Source: JAIXWP01 sp965247015 (GTDB lineage Bacteria; Bacteroidota; Bacteroidia; Flavobacteriales_D; Sanyastnellaceae). Taken from it: DNA of 64,000 nt. Of the stretch, positions 7,933-15,544 are shown one piece after another. A program made the translations under genes and the position numbers. A model generated the notes under the pieces. The model searched no databases and had not been told where the DNA came from. It saw nothing but the letters and a program-made list of their open reading frames with translations. Each line of letters starts with the position of its first letter. The first letter of the stretch is position 1. The stretch is taken from contig CBDFGG010000003.1 of NCBI GenBank assembly GCA_965247015.1, positions 372,001 through 436,000 on the forward strand, read 5' to 3'.

Positions 7933-8253
7933 ATGAGACGAGATGTATTTCAGGCTATTGCCGATCCGACGCGACGTGCAATTATTACCTTGATCGCTGC
8001 ACAGGCCATGACTCCCAATGCCCTTGCAGAACATTTTGATACGACAAGACAAGCCGTATCAAAACATTTGAAAATTCTTTCTGAGTGTGAACTTGTACGT
8101 TCGCGACAAGAAGGAAGAGAAATTTATTATGAGCTAGAAATTAAAAAAATGAAAGAAATTGATAAATGGCTAGAGCAATTTAGAAAGCTCTGGGAAAATA
8201 GATTTAATCAACTTGACAATGTCCTCAACACTATTAAAAAAAATAAAAAATGA
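7933..8253 (+). CDS. ArsR/SmtB-family transcriptional regulator
   Basis: A 106-residue winged-helix regulator. The N-terminus MRRDVFQAIADPTRR is the classic start of this subgroup, followed by helix-turn-helix TPNALAEHF and recognition helix TRQAVSKHLKILSE (about 38-51), then the wing GREIYYEL. No CxC metal-binding motif is present, so it is probably not a metal sensor. Members of this subgroup usually sit next to AHSA1 genes, as here. The stop overlaps the start of the next gene by 4 bp (ATGA). ATG 7933 is preferred over an upstream in-frame codon because it fits the family and the promoter. Confidence 0.9.
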   Translation: MRRDVFQAIADPTRRAIITLIAAQAMTPNALAEHFDTTRQAVSKHLKILSECELVRSRQEGREIYYELEIKKMKEIDKWLEQFRKLWENRFNQLDNVLNTIKKNKK

Positions 8254-8744
8254 ATCGTGCCTTATTCTTTGACTTTACTGTCAACAAAGAAAACAACACC
8301 ATCAGCGTGCAGCGGGAGTTTGATGCACCTGTGGATACGGTATGGTCTGCATGGACCGAAGCTGAACTGTTAGATCAGTGGTGGGCTCCTAAGCCTTATC
8401 GCACTGTGACCAAGCACATGGATTTTCGTGCGGGTGGTCATTGGCTTTATGCCATGATTGGTCCAGAAAACGATACACATTGGTGTCGTGCAGACTATTC
8501 GAAAGTAGAAGCACAAAAATCTTTCGAAGGCATGGATGCCTTTTGTGACGAAGAGGGAAAAATCAATGAGGCTTTTCCAAGAACAAAATGGAATGCAATG
8601 TTCAATGCCAATGAAGAAACGACTACTGTCGATATACTATTGACCTACGAAAAACTAGAAGACCTTGAACAGATCATTTCTCTAGGCTTCCGTGAAGGAT
8701 TCACGATGGCACTTGGAAACTTGGATCAATTGCTACAGGGCTGA
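8250..8744 (+). CDS. AHSA1/SRPBCC-domain protein
   Basis: A 164-residue START-like fold protein. Family features include the N-terminal strand ISVQREFDAPVDTVWSAWTE, the LLDQWWAP motif and RAGGHWLYAM, with a closing helix GFREGFTMALGNLDQLL. Such proteins bind small hydrophobic ligands; which ligand is unknown. It is translationally coupled to the ArsR-family gene, which probably controls it. Its TGA stop is followed at once by GGC-type heptad repeats. Confidence 0.88.
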   Translation: MNRALFFDFTVNKENNTISVQREFDAPVDTVWSAWTEAELLDQWWAPKPYRTVTKHMDFRAGGHWLYAMIGPENDTHWCRADYSKVEAQKSFEGMDAFCDEEGKINEAFPRTKWNAMFNANEETTTVDILLTYEKLEDLEQIISLGFREGFTMALGNLDQLLQG

Positions 8745-8880
8745 CGGCCTGTGGCTATTGGCTTATAGCTAGCGGTATGTGGCCAGCGGCAAATGACCAT
8801 TCACCGCAGGTCTTAAGCCAAAAAAAGAAAGCAAAAAAACCAAAAGCCGCAAGCCATAAGCCGATAACCTATAACCGAAA
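8742..8880. repeat. Inverted 7-bp repeat (family C, GGCTTAT type)
   Basis: Left arm: GGCTATT GGCTTAT AGCTAGC heptads (8752-8790). Right arm: CCGCAAG CCATAAG CCGATAA CCTATAA units (about 8845-8875), the approximate reverse complement. A purine-rich loop (AAAAAAAGAAAGCAAAAAAA) lies between. It starts at the stop codon of the preceding gene and ends shortly before the next start. Confidence 0.75.
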
Positions 8881-8905
8881 GTCATCGAACAAATACTATA
8901 TAAAA

Positions 8906-9310
8906 ATGAAACTCACCATCACCACAACTGTCCAAAGCACTATTGAAAAGGCGTGGGACTTTTACACCAATCCAGAACACATTGTAAAATGGAATTTTGC
9001 CAATGATGAATGGCAATGTCCAAGTGCATCGAATGATCTTCGTCCGGGCGGAAAATATGCTGCGCGCATGGAAGCAAAAGATGGAAGCTTTGGTTTCGAT
9101 TTCGAAGCGATCTATGATGAAGTAGAAATTGGAAAAATGTTTAAATACACCATGTCTGACAACCGCACGGTAGTGACCACATTTTCACAACAAGGTGAAG
9201 AAGTAATCATCACGACCATCTTCGACGCCGAAACCGAAAACCCCATCGAAATGCAACAAGCAGGATGGCAAGCGATTCTAGATAACTTCGCGAGGAAGAT
9301 AGAATCTTGA
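8906..9310 (+). CDS. AHSA1/SRPBCC-domain protein
   Basis: A 134-residue START-like protein starting at ATG 8906; an in-frame extension back to 8777 would only translate the repeat. Motifs are TTVQSTIEKAWDFYTNPEHI, KWNFANDEWQCP, LRPGGKYAARM, and a closing amphipathic helix WQAILDNFARKIES. This matches the SRPBCC group often called activator of Hsp90 ATPase homologue 1-like. It follows another SRPBCC gene and an ArsR regulator and precedes a cupin, so the four probably serve one small-molecule response. Its TGA stop lies in the first heptad of the next repeat (TCTTGATTCTCG). Confidence 0.85.
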   Translation: MKLTITTTVQSTIEKAWDFYTNPEHIVKWNFANDEWQCPSASNDLRPGGKYAARMEAKDGSFGFDFEAIYDEVEIGKMFKYTMSDNRTVVTTFSQQGEEVIITTIFDAETENPIEMQQAGWQAILDNFARKIES

Positions 9311-9515
9311 TTCTCGATTTTCGATTCTCGATTTTTGATTCGGGATTCGGAATTCGGAATTTGTAATGCTATTACATTGGATGTCCGATGTGCAGGTTTG
9401 ATAAAGTGCTCAAGAAATCGGTTGCTAACATTTATTACATAAATTAGCTCACTCGACAATCTCGAACTTCGAATTTCGAATCGAGAATCGAGAATCGAGA
9501 ATCGAGAATTAATTC
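9307..9515. repeat. ATTCTCG inverted-arm element with core (family B copy 1)
   Basis: Left arm of ATTCTCG/ATTTTCG heptads, shifting to ATTCGGG/ATTCGGA variants. A core of about 108 bp (about 9358-9465, starting AATTTGTAATGCTATTACAT) follows, then a right arm of the inverted heptad GAATCGA. The core recurs at 9961-10068. Arms can pair over about 45 bp. ORFs through it encode low-complexity FSILDSR-type peptides and are not counted as genes. Confidence 0.88.
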
Positions 9516-9516
9516 C

Positions 9517-9897
9517 ATGAACAAAACAAACATTTTCTCTGCGCTTGAATCTGCACCGATGGATGAATCTGCGGGGATAAAGATTGTGAAGTTGACAGGA
9601 GATAAAGACTTGTCGGTGTACGTTGCGGATATTGCGCCGCACACACAACTTACTCCGCACTATCATACGGCAGGAATTGATGCGTACCAAATTCTCAAAG
9701 GAATAGGAACGATGAAGACGGGTCCATTCGTGGAAGGTAATTTTGAATGGACCGAAAAATTCACCGCCATCGAGGGTGATTGCTTTCACATCGAGCCATA
9801 CATTGTCCATCAAATTCTCAACGAATCAGACGAAACACTCGTCCTAGTCTTCGCCTGCCCCGAATCGCATGTGAGTACTGACAGGCATTTTGTCTAG
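9517..9897 (+). CDS. Single-domain cupin protein
   Basis: A 126-residue small cupin. The first cupin motif is seen as HTQLTPHYHTAGIDAYQILKG (about residues 42-62), with the H-x-H metal ligand pair and a downstream position usually occupied by Glu. The second motif is GDCFHIEPYIVHQILN (about 88-103), with His ligands. It could be a metal-dependent isomerase or dioxygenase, or a sugar/ligand-binding cupin; the sequence does not decide. It is bracketed by two copies of the family B element. ATG 9517 lies 2 bp after the repeat. Confidence 0.85.
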   Translation: MNKTNIFSALESAPMDESAGIKIVKLTGDKDLSVYVADIAPHTQLTPHYHTAGIDAYQILKGIGTMKTGPFVEGNFEWTEKFTAIEGDCFHIEPYIVHQILNESDETLVLVFACPESHVSTDRHFV

Positions 9898-10094
9898 GGA
9901 TTCTCAATTCTCGATTCTCGATTCTTGATTCGGAATTCAGATTCGAGATTCGGAATTCGAAATTTGTAATGCTATTACATCAGATATCCGATGTGTAAGT
10001 TTGATAAAGTATTCAAGAAATCGATTGCTAATATTTATTACATAAATTAGCTCACTCGATAATCTCGAATCGAGAATCGAGAATCGAGAATTTT
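9896..10094. repeat. ATTCTCG inverted-arm element with core (family B copy 2)
   Basis: The same arms-core-arms structure as 9307-9515, with the core at about 9961-10068. By hand comparison the two cores differ at about ten positions, all of them transitions. It starts 2 bases after the cupin stop codon and ends 4 bases before the next gene start. Confidence 0.88.
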
Positions 10095-10098
10095 TTTC

Positions 10099-11787
10099 AT
10101 GAACCACAAGCTCCTGCCCTATGTACTTTTTATCATCGCCTTGGCTGTGTTTGGGGTGGGGTGTGATGGGGAAGTGTTGAGTGGTGATGAGTTGTTTACG
10201 ATTTATTTTTCTCAGTGGAAGGTGCGTGACTTGGTGCCGATACTTTTTGAGCACAACAACATCCCTCCTACGTTTGAATACTTGCTGCATCATTGGCTGC
10301 AAGCCTTTAGCACCGATGCATTTGTATTGCGCATATTGCCTGTCATATTTAGTGCTGCGGCTGTGCCAGCTATTTTTTTGATTGGAAAAAAAATGGGCGG
10401 TTATTTCATTGGAGGTTGGGCCGCATTTTTCTTTTTGCTCTCACCCTTTCAAATGGAATGGGCTCACTTACTTCGAAGCTACAGCATGATGATCATGGGC
10501 GCTTCATGGTCGATGTATTTTTTCATTTCATTTTTAGAAAATAAAAAAAATAATTCGCTTGCAGGATGGATCTTCTTCTCCTTCATTGCAGCATCGGCGC
10601 ACTATTTATCTTGGCTCATCATATTTACGCAAGGCCTTGCCTGGCTTACTATTCCCGGATTATTCAAAAAAGAAGATCTAAAGAAAGTTGCTTTATCTTT
10701 TGTGATATTACTCGCAATTTCAAGCCCTATTCTTTTTTATTTAATTAAAAGATTATTACTCACCGCATCGGAAGGAACATACATACAACCCACCGAACAC
10801 CTCGGTGAAGTATTTCGCGAACTCTTTAAGATGGTTGGTTCGAGTGTGTATATGTTGCGCTTGCTCATCCTCTTCGCCACATGGGCAATTCTTACAAGTA
10901 TCTTCAGTTACACCTTTGGATTAAAAAAGAAGATCGTTTTTGTATTTTTTACAATAAGTCTATTCACCGCTCTCAGCTGGGCATTCACACTCGACAATGA
11001 AAGCGTAAAAGCTTTTTTACAAAATAAAATAATCCTCTATGCTTTCTTTATTTGGACGTGGGTGACCCTTTGGGTGTGGATTCGAAAAAGCACCGATTCT
11101 TGGGCCTCTAAAATCATCGTGCTGTGGTTGGTGGTCCCTTTCTCGATTATGTTTTTTGCATCGTTCAAAATCCCGATGTTCGTTGACCGCTATTTGAGTT
11201 TTATTTCTCCTTCCATCATCTTATTGATTCCGCTGATCTTCCGAGGACTTCCGCGTCCTGCGTATTCATTCACCATTGCGAGCGTTGCTGTATTTGCGTT
11301 GATCAATTTTCAATTTTATGTAGAGCGTCCTACGCATCCCGATCAAATCATGGCGCAGTTTAAGAAATTCAAAAAGATGGATACACCTGCGATATGGGCA
11401 CCTGGATATTGTGATTTAATTTGGACCTATTACTATAACCGAGAAATCTTTGAGAATGCGCAATGGCAAGCTGCAGATACTTTGGGGACGCGCATTGTAA
11501 GAGAAGAAGGTTATACCGTACACAAAGAAGGCATTCGACGTCAACTCAGAAGCGAGGGCATCTTCATCGCTAATGATACCAGCCTTCTCGACCTAGATCT
11601 CTCTATGTGTAGCGAACTTGTTTTTGTAGACGGACATTCCGAATACGTCTACCCCAACAATGGCTTGCGCGCAAAAATCGAAAAAGAATTTGGCCCACCC
11701 GTGGAAGAACATACCTTTGACTCGAATGCGAGGGTTTCTCGATTTACGAGAAAAGATTCTCAATTCTCGATTCTCGATTCTAAATAA
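10099..11787 (+). CDS. GT39-like membrane glycosyltransferase
   Basis: A 562-residue polytopic membrane protein resembling the dolichyl-phosphate-mannose / ArnT-type glycosyltransferases (PMT_2, GT-C fold). Features include an acidic first-loop motif GDELFTIYF (about residues 34-42) after the first membrane helix, then the HNNIPPTFEYLLHHWLQ stretch, LRILPVIFSAAAV and many further helices, with a soluble C-terminal domain (about 430-550). It probably transfers a sugar from a lipid carrier on the outer face of the inner membrane; the sugar and acceptor are unknown. The last residues (SQFSILDSK) are encoded by ATTCTCG heptad repeat, so the natural C-terminus has probably been replaced or extended. 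Confidence 0.72.
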   Translation: MNHKLLPYVLFIIALAVFGVGCDGEVLSGDELFTIYFSQWKVRDLVPILFEHNNIPPTFEYLLHHWLQAFSTDAFVLRILPVIFSAAAVPAIFLIGKKMGGYFIGGWAAFFFLLSPFQMEWAHLLRSYSMMIMGASWSMYFFISFLENKKNNSLAGWIFFSFIAASAHYLSWLIIFTQGLAWLTIPGLFKKEDLKKVALSFVILLAISSPILFYLIKRLLLTASEGTYIQPTEHLGEVFRELFKMVGSSVYMLRLLILFATWAILTSIFSYTFGLKKKIVFVFFTISLFTALSWAFTLDNESVKAFLQNKIILYAFFIWTWVTLWVWIRKSTDSWASKIIVLWLVVPFSIMFFASFKIPMFVDRYLSFISPSIILLIPLIFRGLPRPAYSFTIASVAVFALINFQFYVERPTHPDQIMAQFKKFKKMDTPAIWAPGYCDLIWTYYYNREIFENAQWQAADTLGTRIVREEGYTVHKEGIRRQLRSEGIFIANDTSLLDLDLSMCSELVFVDGHSEYVYPNNGLRAKIEKEFGPPVEEHTFDSNARVSRFTRKDSQFSILDSK

Positions 11788-11822
11788 TGAATTGAGAATC
11801 GAAAATCGAGAATCGAGAATTT
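11753..11822. repeat. ATTCTCG hairpin without core (family B copy 3)
   Basis: ATTCTCAATTCTCGATTCTC heptads (11757-11784) face a complementary run (AATTGAGAATCGAAAATCG, about 11793-11820) across a loop of only about 8 bp containing the TAA stop of the preceding gene. A near-perfect hairpin of about 27 bp followed by TTTTTT, so it could end transcription. Confidence 0.85.
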
Positions 11823-11837
11823 TTTATCTAGAAAGCA

Positions 11838-12608
11838 ATGAACAATCTTCGAATCGCTGCGGTGCAGTTTGATATAGTTTGGGAAAATAGATCAGCGAAT
11901 TTTTTTCGTTTGGATGAATTACTTCAGGATTTGACGAATCTTGATGTGATAGTATTGCCTGAAATGTTTACTACCGGATTCAGTATGCGTCCGGAAGTCG
12001 TTGCCGAGGCACATCATGATGAAATGGAAACGCTTCAGTGGATGCGATTTCATGCATCACGTCTTGGTGCTTTGCTGATGGGAACGGTTTCGGTTGCTGA
12101 TGGTGGAGCCTATAAAAACCGCATGTACGTAGTATTTCCTGATGGGAGATATGAATTTTATGATAAAGCGAATCTATTCAAAATGGGAGAAGAGAACAAT
12201 CATTATTCAAAGGGAAATAATCGATTGATCTTTGAATGGCGCGGTTGGCGCATTGCTCCGCTCATCTGTTATGACTTGCGTTTCCCTGAGTGGGCGCGCA
12301 ATGGAATGACAGATCAACAAGCGAATTATGACTTATTGATCTACAGTGCGAATTGGCCAGAAGTGCGAAGGCATCCATGGCGCACGTTGTTGCAAGCACG
12401 TGCTATCGAAAATCAAGCATACGTCGTGGGAGCAAATCGCGTTGGTGATGACGACCAACGCATCTATCATTCTGGTGACTCACTCATCATCGATCCTCGC
12501 GGACAAGTGATGCAAGATGGTGCAGGCGGACAAGAATCCATTCTTATCGAAACACTAGACTATAGCGCCCTCCAAGATTTCCGAGCAAAATTCCCTGTGT
12601 TGGGATAG
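11838..12608 (+). CDS. Carbon-nitrogen hydrolase, omega-amidase (YafV/Nit2-like)
   Basis: A 256-residue nitrilase-superfamily enzyme. The catalytic triad is visible: Glu in VLPEMFTTGFSM (Glu 42), Lys in FYDKANLFKMGEEN and Cys in PLICYDLRFPEW. The last two motifs are typical of omega-amidases that hydrolyse alpha-ketoglutaramate or alpha-ketosuccinamate, clearing by-products of glutamine/asparagine transamination and of methionine salvage. The length is normal for the family. It starts 15 bp after the repeat hairpin and is convergent with the XRE gene, 1 bp apart. It is cytoplasmic, with no signal peptide. Confidence 0.88.
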   Translation: MNNLRIAAVQFDIVWENRSANFFRLDELLQDLTNLDVIVLPEMFTTGFSMRPEVVAEAHHDEMETLQWMRFHASRLGALLMGTVSVADGGAYKNRMYVVFPDGRYEFYDKANLFKMGEENNHYSKGNNRLIFEWRGWRIAPLICYDLRFPEWARNGMTDQQANYDLLIYSANWPEVRRHPWRTLLQARAIENQAYVVGANRVGDDDQRIYHSGDSLIIDPRGQVMQDGAGGQESILIETLDYSALQDFRAKFPVLG

Positions 12609-12609
12609 A

Positions 12610-12906
12610 TTAAAGTTTGATACTCAAATTGAGTTTCCCTCCTAAACCAACTTCAATGATTCTTTGCAACGTGGAGATACGAACCTCTTTGAGATCATTT
12701 TCTACTTTGGATATATAACCTTTATTGGTGCCGCATTTCGCTGCCAATTCTTCTTGGGTTAATCCCTTTTTCAATCTTGCTTGTTGCAACATAAAACCTA
12801 CTTTGAAATCTTGGTATCCTTCTTCAAATTTCTCTCGTTTTACACTCCCTTTCTTACCATACCGCTCTTCAATAAAACCATCCAGGCTCTTTACTTTACT
12901 TTTCAT
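12610..12906 (-). CDS. XRE-family regulator, orphan HigA-like antitoxin
   Basis: A 98-residue protein with an HTH at about residues 37-90: MLQQARLKKGLTQEELAAK, then GTNKGYISKVEN and STLQRIIEVGL. The N-terminal 36 residues (SLDGFIEERYGKKG type) resemble antitoxins of RelE/ParE or HigB pairs, where the toxin gene is normally just upstream. Here only about 65 bp separate the start from a terminator and repeat, and no toxin ORF is seen on either side. So it is either an orphan antitoxin or a stand-alone repressor. It ends 1 bp from the omega-amidase stop. Confidence 0.8.
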   Translation of the reverse strand: MKSKVKSLDGFIEERYGKKGSVKREKFEEGYQDFKVGFMLQQARLKKGLTQEELAAKCGTNKGYISKVENDLKEVRISTLQRIIEVGLGGKLNLSIKL

Positions 12907-12970
12907 AATCTAGTTATTGTAATACAAAGAACGCGAAGTTATCCGATAGGACAACAACTTAGCCATAAAA

Positions 12971-13004
12971 AAAACTAGCGATGAGCACCCCCATCGCTAG
13001 TTTT
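12971..13004. terminator. Bidirectional intrinsic terminator
   Basis: A perfect 13-bp stem: AAAACTAGCGATG (12971-12983) and CATCGCTAGTTTT (12992-13004), with an 8-base loop and A/T tracts outside. Read on the minus strand it would end transcripts from gcdH after the repeat tract and insulate the XRE gene. Confidence 0.85.
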
Positions 13005-13008
13005 AATA

Positions 13009-13224
13009 TTCTCGATTCTCAATTCTCGATTCTCAATTCTCGATTCTCAATTCTCAATTCTCGATTCTCAATTCTCGATTCTCGATTCTCAATTCTCGAT
13101 TCTCGATTCTCAATTCTCGATTCGGGATTCTCAATTCTCGATTCGGGATTCGAAATTCGGGATTCGAAATTCGAGATTCAAGATTCGACCTTGTCACTTG
13201 TAATTTGTCCCTTGTCGTTTGTCT
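13009..13224. repeat. ATTCTCG/ATTCTCA heptad tract plus ACAAATG-type heptads
   Basis: About 150 bp of one-direction heptads (ATTCTCG, ATTCTCA, then ATTCGGG and ATTCGAA variants), followed by TTGTCACTTGTAATTTGTC units. The latter (family D) begin directly at the gcdH stop codon. Translation gives FSILDSR repeats; no gene is called. It fills most of the gap between 12906 and 13225. Confidence 0.88.
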
Positions 13225-14403
13225 CTATTTAAACGCATCAAAGCCCGTCACGTCCATACCTGTAATCAACAAGTGGATATCGTGCGTTCCTTCGTAAGTG
13301 ATTACGCTTTCGAGGTTGCACATGTGACGCATCAATGGATATTCATTGGTGATACCCATTCCACCTAGCATTTGACGAGCGTCGCGTGCGATGGTGATGG
13401 CCATGTGTACGTTATTTCTTTTCGCCATAGAGATCATTGCAGATGTAGCACGACCCTCATTTCTCAATTGACCTAGACGGTAAGTGAGAAGTTGAGCCTT
13501 CGTGATTTCAGTGATCATCTCAGCTAATTTCTTCTGTTGAATTTGGAAAGCACCGATTGGCTTACCGAATTGTTGACGCTCTTTGCTGTAACGCAAAGCC
13601 ACATCATAACAATCCAAGGCAGCACCGATAGCACCCCAAGCGATACCATAACGCGCGCTATCAAGGCAGCTCAATGGAGCACCTAGTCCGCTGCGGCCTG
13701 GCAATAGATTTTCTTTTGGAACTTTCACATTGTTGAATACCAACTCACCAGTATCAGAAGCTCTCAAGCTCCATTTGCCGTGCATGGTTGGAGTAGTAAA
13801 ACCTTCCATTCCACGTTCTACGATGATACCGTGAATACGACCTTCTTCGTTCTTTGCCCAAACTACAGCTACTTGTGCGAATGGAGCATTAGATATCCAC
13901 ATTTTCGCACCATTCAAAAGATAATGGTCGCCCATGTCTTTGAAGTTTGTAGTCATACCACCTGGGTTTGAACCGTGGTCTGGCTCTGTCAACCCGAAAC
14001 AACCTACCCACTCACCAGAAGCGAGTTTTGGAAGGAATTTCTGACGTTGCTCTTCCGTACCATATTTCCAGATAGGGTACATTACAAGAGAGCTTTGAAC
14101 GGAAGATGTAGAACGAAGGCCGCTATCGCAACGCTCCAATTCTTGCATGATCAATCCGTAAGAGATTTGATCGAGTCCAGCTCCTCCGTATTCCGTTGGA
14201 ATATAAGGTCCGAAGCCTCCGATTTCTGCTAGTCCATTGAGCAGATGGCGAGGAAATTCGCCTTTTTCCCATGCTTGTTCAATGATGGGAGACACTTCTT
14301 TTTTCACCCAAGCACGTGCTGTATCACGAACCAATTTGTGTTCGTCCGTCAACAACTCATCCATTAGATAGTAGTCGTGTCCTTGAAAAAGATCTGTACG
14401 CAT
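13225..14403 (-). CDS. gcdH: Glutaryl-CoA dehydrogenase-like acyl-CoA dehydrogenase
   Basis: A 392-residue FAD enzyme of the acyl-CoA dehydrogenase family. It carries the FAD/substrate motif CFGLTEPDHGSNPGGM (about 145-160), KMWISNAP, the RQQFGKPIGAFQ segment, QMLGGMGI, and the C-terminal YEGTHDIH, whose Glu is the catalytic base of glutaryl-CoA dehydrogenases. These oxidatively decarboxylate glutaryl-CoA to crotonyl-CoA in lysine and tryptophan breakdown. The length is normal. It is transcribed alone from the -7 box at 14440-14447; the stop is followed directly by repeat DNA. A related short-chain acyl-CoA dehydrogenase activity is less likely. Confidence 0.88.
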   Translation of the reverse strand: MRTDLFQGHDYYLMDELLTDEHKLVRDTARAWVKKEVSPIIEQAWEKGEFPRHLLNGLAEIGGFGPYIPTEYGGAGLDQISYGLIMQELERCDSGLRSTSSVQSSLVMYPIWKYGTEEQRQKFLPKLASGEWVGCFGLTEPDHGSNPGGMTTNFKDMGDHYLLNGAKMWISNAPFAQVAVVWAKNEEGRIHGIIVERGMEGFTTPTMHGKWSLRASDTGELVFNNVKVPKENLLPGRSGLGAPLSCLDSARYGIAWGAIGAALDCYDVALRYSKERQQFGKPIGAFQIQQKKLAEMITEITKAQLLTYRLGQLRNEGRATSAMISMAKRNNVHMAITIARDARQMLGGMGITNEYPLMRHMCNLESVITYEGTHDIHLLITGMDVTGFDAFK

Positions 14404-14439
14404 GTATTATGATTTGCAAGTTTCTATTAAAATGCGGGG

Positions 14440-14466
14440 CAAATGTATTGCTTTCTGCTTAAACAA
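14440..14466 (-). promoter_or_regulatory. Promoter of gcdH
   Basis: On the minus strand TTG (14466-14464), a 16-bp spacer and TACATTTG (14447-14440), matching the Bacteroidota -33/-7 pattern. It lies 36 bp upstream of the gcdH ATG. Confidence 0.55.
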
Positions 14467-14468
14467 CA

Positions 14469-14957
14469 TTATGTCAGGGTTTGTTGATCTTGACCGTATT
14501 TTTCATACCAGTCGTCGACCAATAAATCTCTGCTATTGCTTGCTGCCACTGCCAATTGGTCGCAAACTTCATTGTATTTATTTCCCGCATGTCCTCTCAC
14601 CCATTGGAATTTTACTTGGTGTTCGCGAGCTATACGTAAATAGCGCGACCAGAGATCCGGATTCTTGACATTTTTCCAATTGCGTTTCACCCACCCCCCG
14701 ATCCAATCTTTCTCCACCGCGTCCACTACATATCGCGAATCGGAGTAAACTGTAACCACACAGCCCGAGGTTTTGAGCGACTCCAAAGCCACGCAAACAC
14801 TCATAAGTTCCATGCGATTATTCGTAGTAAGGCGAAAGCCTTGAGACAATTCCTTATAGTGCTTGCCCGACATCAATACGATGCCGTAGCCACCGGGACC
14901 AGGATTGCCCTTGGCCGCACCATCTGTATAAACTGTAATGACTGGCGCAGCACTCAT
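14469..14957 (-). CDS. rnhA: Ribonuclease HI
   Basis: A 162-residue RNase H type 1 that degrades the RNA strand of RNA-DNA hybrids. The four metal-binding acids are visible: Asp 11 in YTDGAAKGNPGPGG, Glu in TNNRMELM, Asp in VYSDSRYVVDAV, and Asp in YNEVCDQLA. The handle region WIGGWVKRNWKNVKNPDLW and the catalytic His loop VRGHAGNKYNE are intact. The start overlaps the end of the marC-like gene by 4 bp, so the two are coupled. Confidence 0.96.
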   Translation of the reverse strand: MSAAPVITVYTDGAAKGNPGPGGYGIVLMSGKHYKELSQGFRLTTNNRMELMSVCVALESLKTSGCVVTVYSDSRYVVDAVEKDWIGGWVKRNWKNVKNPDLWSRYLRIAREHQVKFQWVRGHAGNKYNEVCDQLAVAASNSRDLLVDDWYEKYGQDQQTLT

Positions 14958-15535
14958 GGGAAAAGGAATTGAACATTCTTAGTGAACAGCTTGAGAGCGA
15001 TGGCCAAAAGAATGATACCAAAAACTTTTTCCAAAACTGCAATTCCTCCTACTCCCAAAAGGCGTTCGATGCGATTGGTGAGTTTGAGTACCAAGAAAAT
15101 AACAGGCATATTTAAAACAATCGCGATCGCGATGTTGATGGGTTCATATTCCGCACGCAATGAAATGAGGGTTGAAAAAGTACCCGCTCCTGCGATGATG
15201 GGGAACGCCAAAGGCACGATGGACGCGGCTTTCTCGCTTCCTTCTTTTTGTTTGAAAAGCTTGATACCGAGAATCATTTCCATGGCGATGAAGAACAGAA
15301 TAAACGAACCTGCCACTGCAAATGAGTAGACATCCACGCCAAAAAAGCTCAAGAATTTTTCACCTACAAAAAGAAAAATCAGCATCAAAAGCAGCGACAC
15401 TGAGGTGGTAGTGTAAGGCTGGATATTGCCCGTTTTTCTTTTGATATCAAGGATTACAGGGATGCTACCGAAGATATCAATCACGGCAAACAAGACCATA
15501 AAACAAGATAGAATTTCTGTCCCATTAACATTCAT
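14954..15535 (-). CDS. MarC-family integral membrane protein
   Basis: A 193-residue inner-membrane protein with six predicted helices. Family motifs include FAVIDIFGSIPVIL near the N-terminus, the central LAFPIIAGAGTFSTLISL, and GIILLAIALKLF in the last helix. MarC proteins have no settled function; the old link to multidrug resistance is not supported. It lies between purN (9 bp upstream) and rnhA (4-bp overlap) in a minus-strand operon. Confidence 0.9.
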   Translation of the reverse strand: MNVNGTEILSCFMVLFAVIDIFGSIPVILDIKRKTGNIQPYTTTSVSLLLMLIFLFVGEKFLSFFGVDVYSFAVAGSFILFFIAMEMILGIKLFKQKEGSEKAASIVPLAFPIIAGAGTFSTLISLRAEYEPINIAIAIVLNMPVIFLVLKLTNRIERLLGVGGIAVLEKVFGIILLAIALKLFTKNVQFLFP

Positions 15536-15544
15536 GGGACAAAA

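Noticed and set aside
8777..8905. Upstream in-frame extension of the second SRPBCC protein
   Set aside because: The extra 43 residues translate the GGCTTAT-type repeat and are basic and low complexity; ATG 8906 matches the family start.
9112..9813. Long minus-strand open frame over the SRPBCC end, repeat and cupin
   Set aside because: It crosses two real genes and a heptad element; the translation is low complexity in the middle and has no family features.
13009..13190. Open frame encoding FSILDSR repeats
   Set aside because: A 7-bp repeat without stops is open in several frames by nature. It has no start context and matches the non-coding tracts elsewhere.
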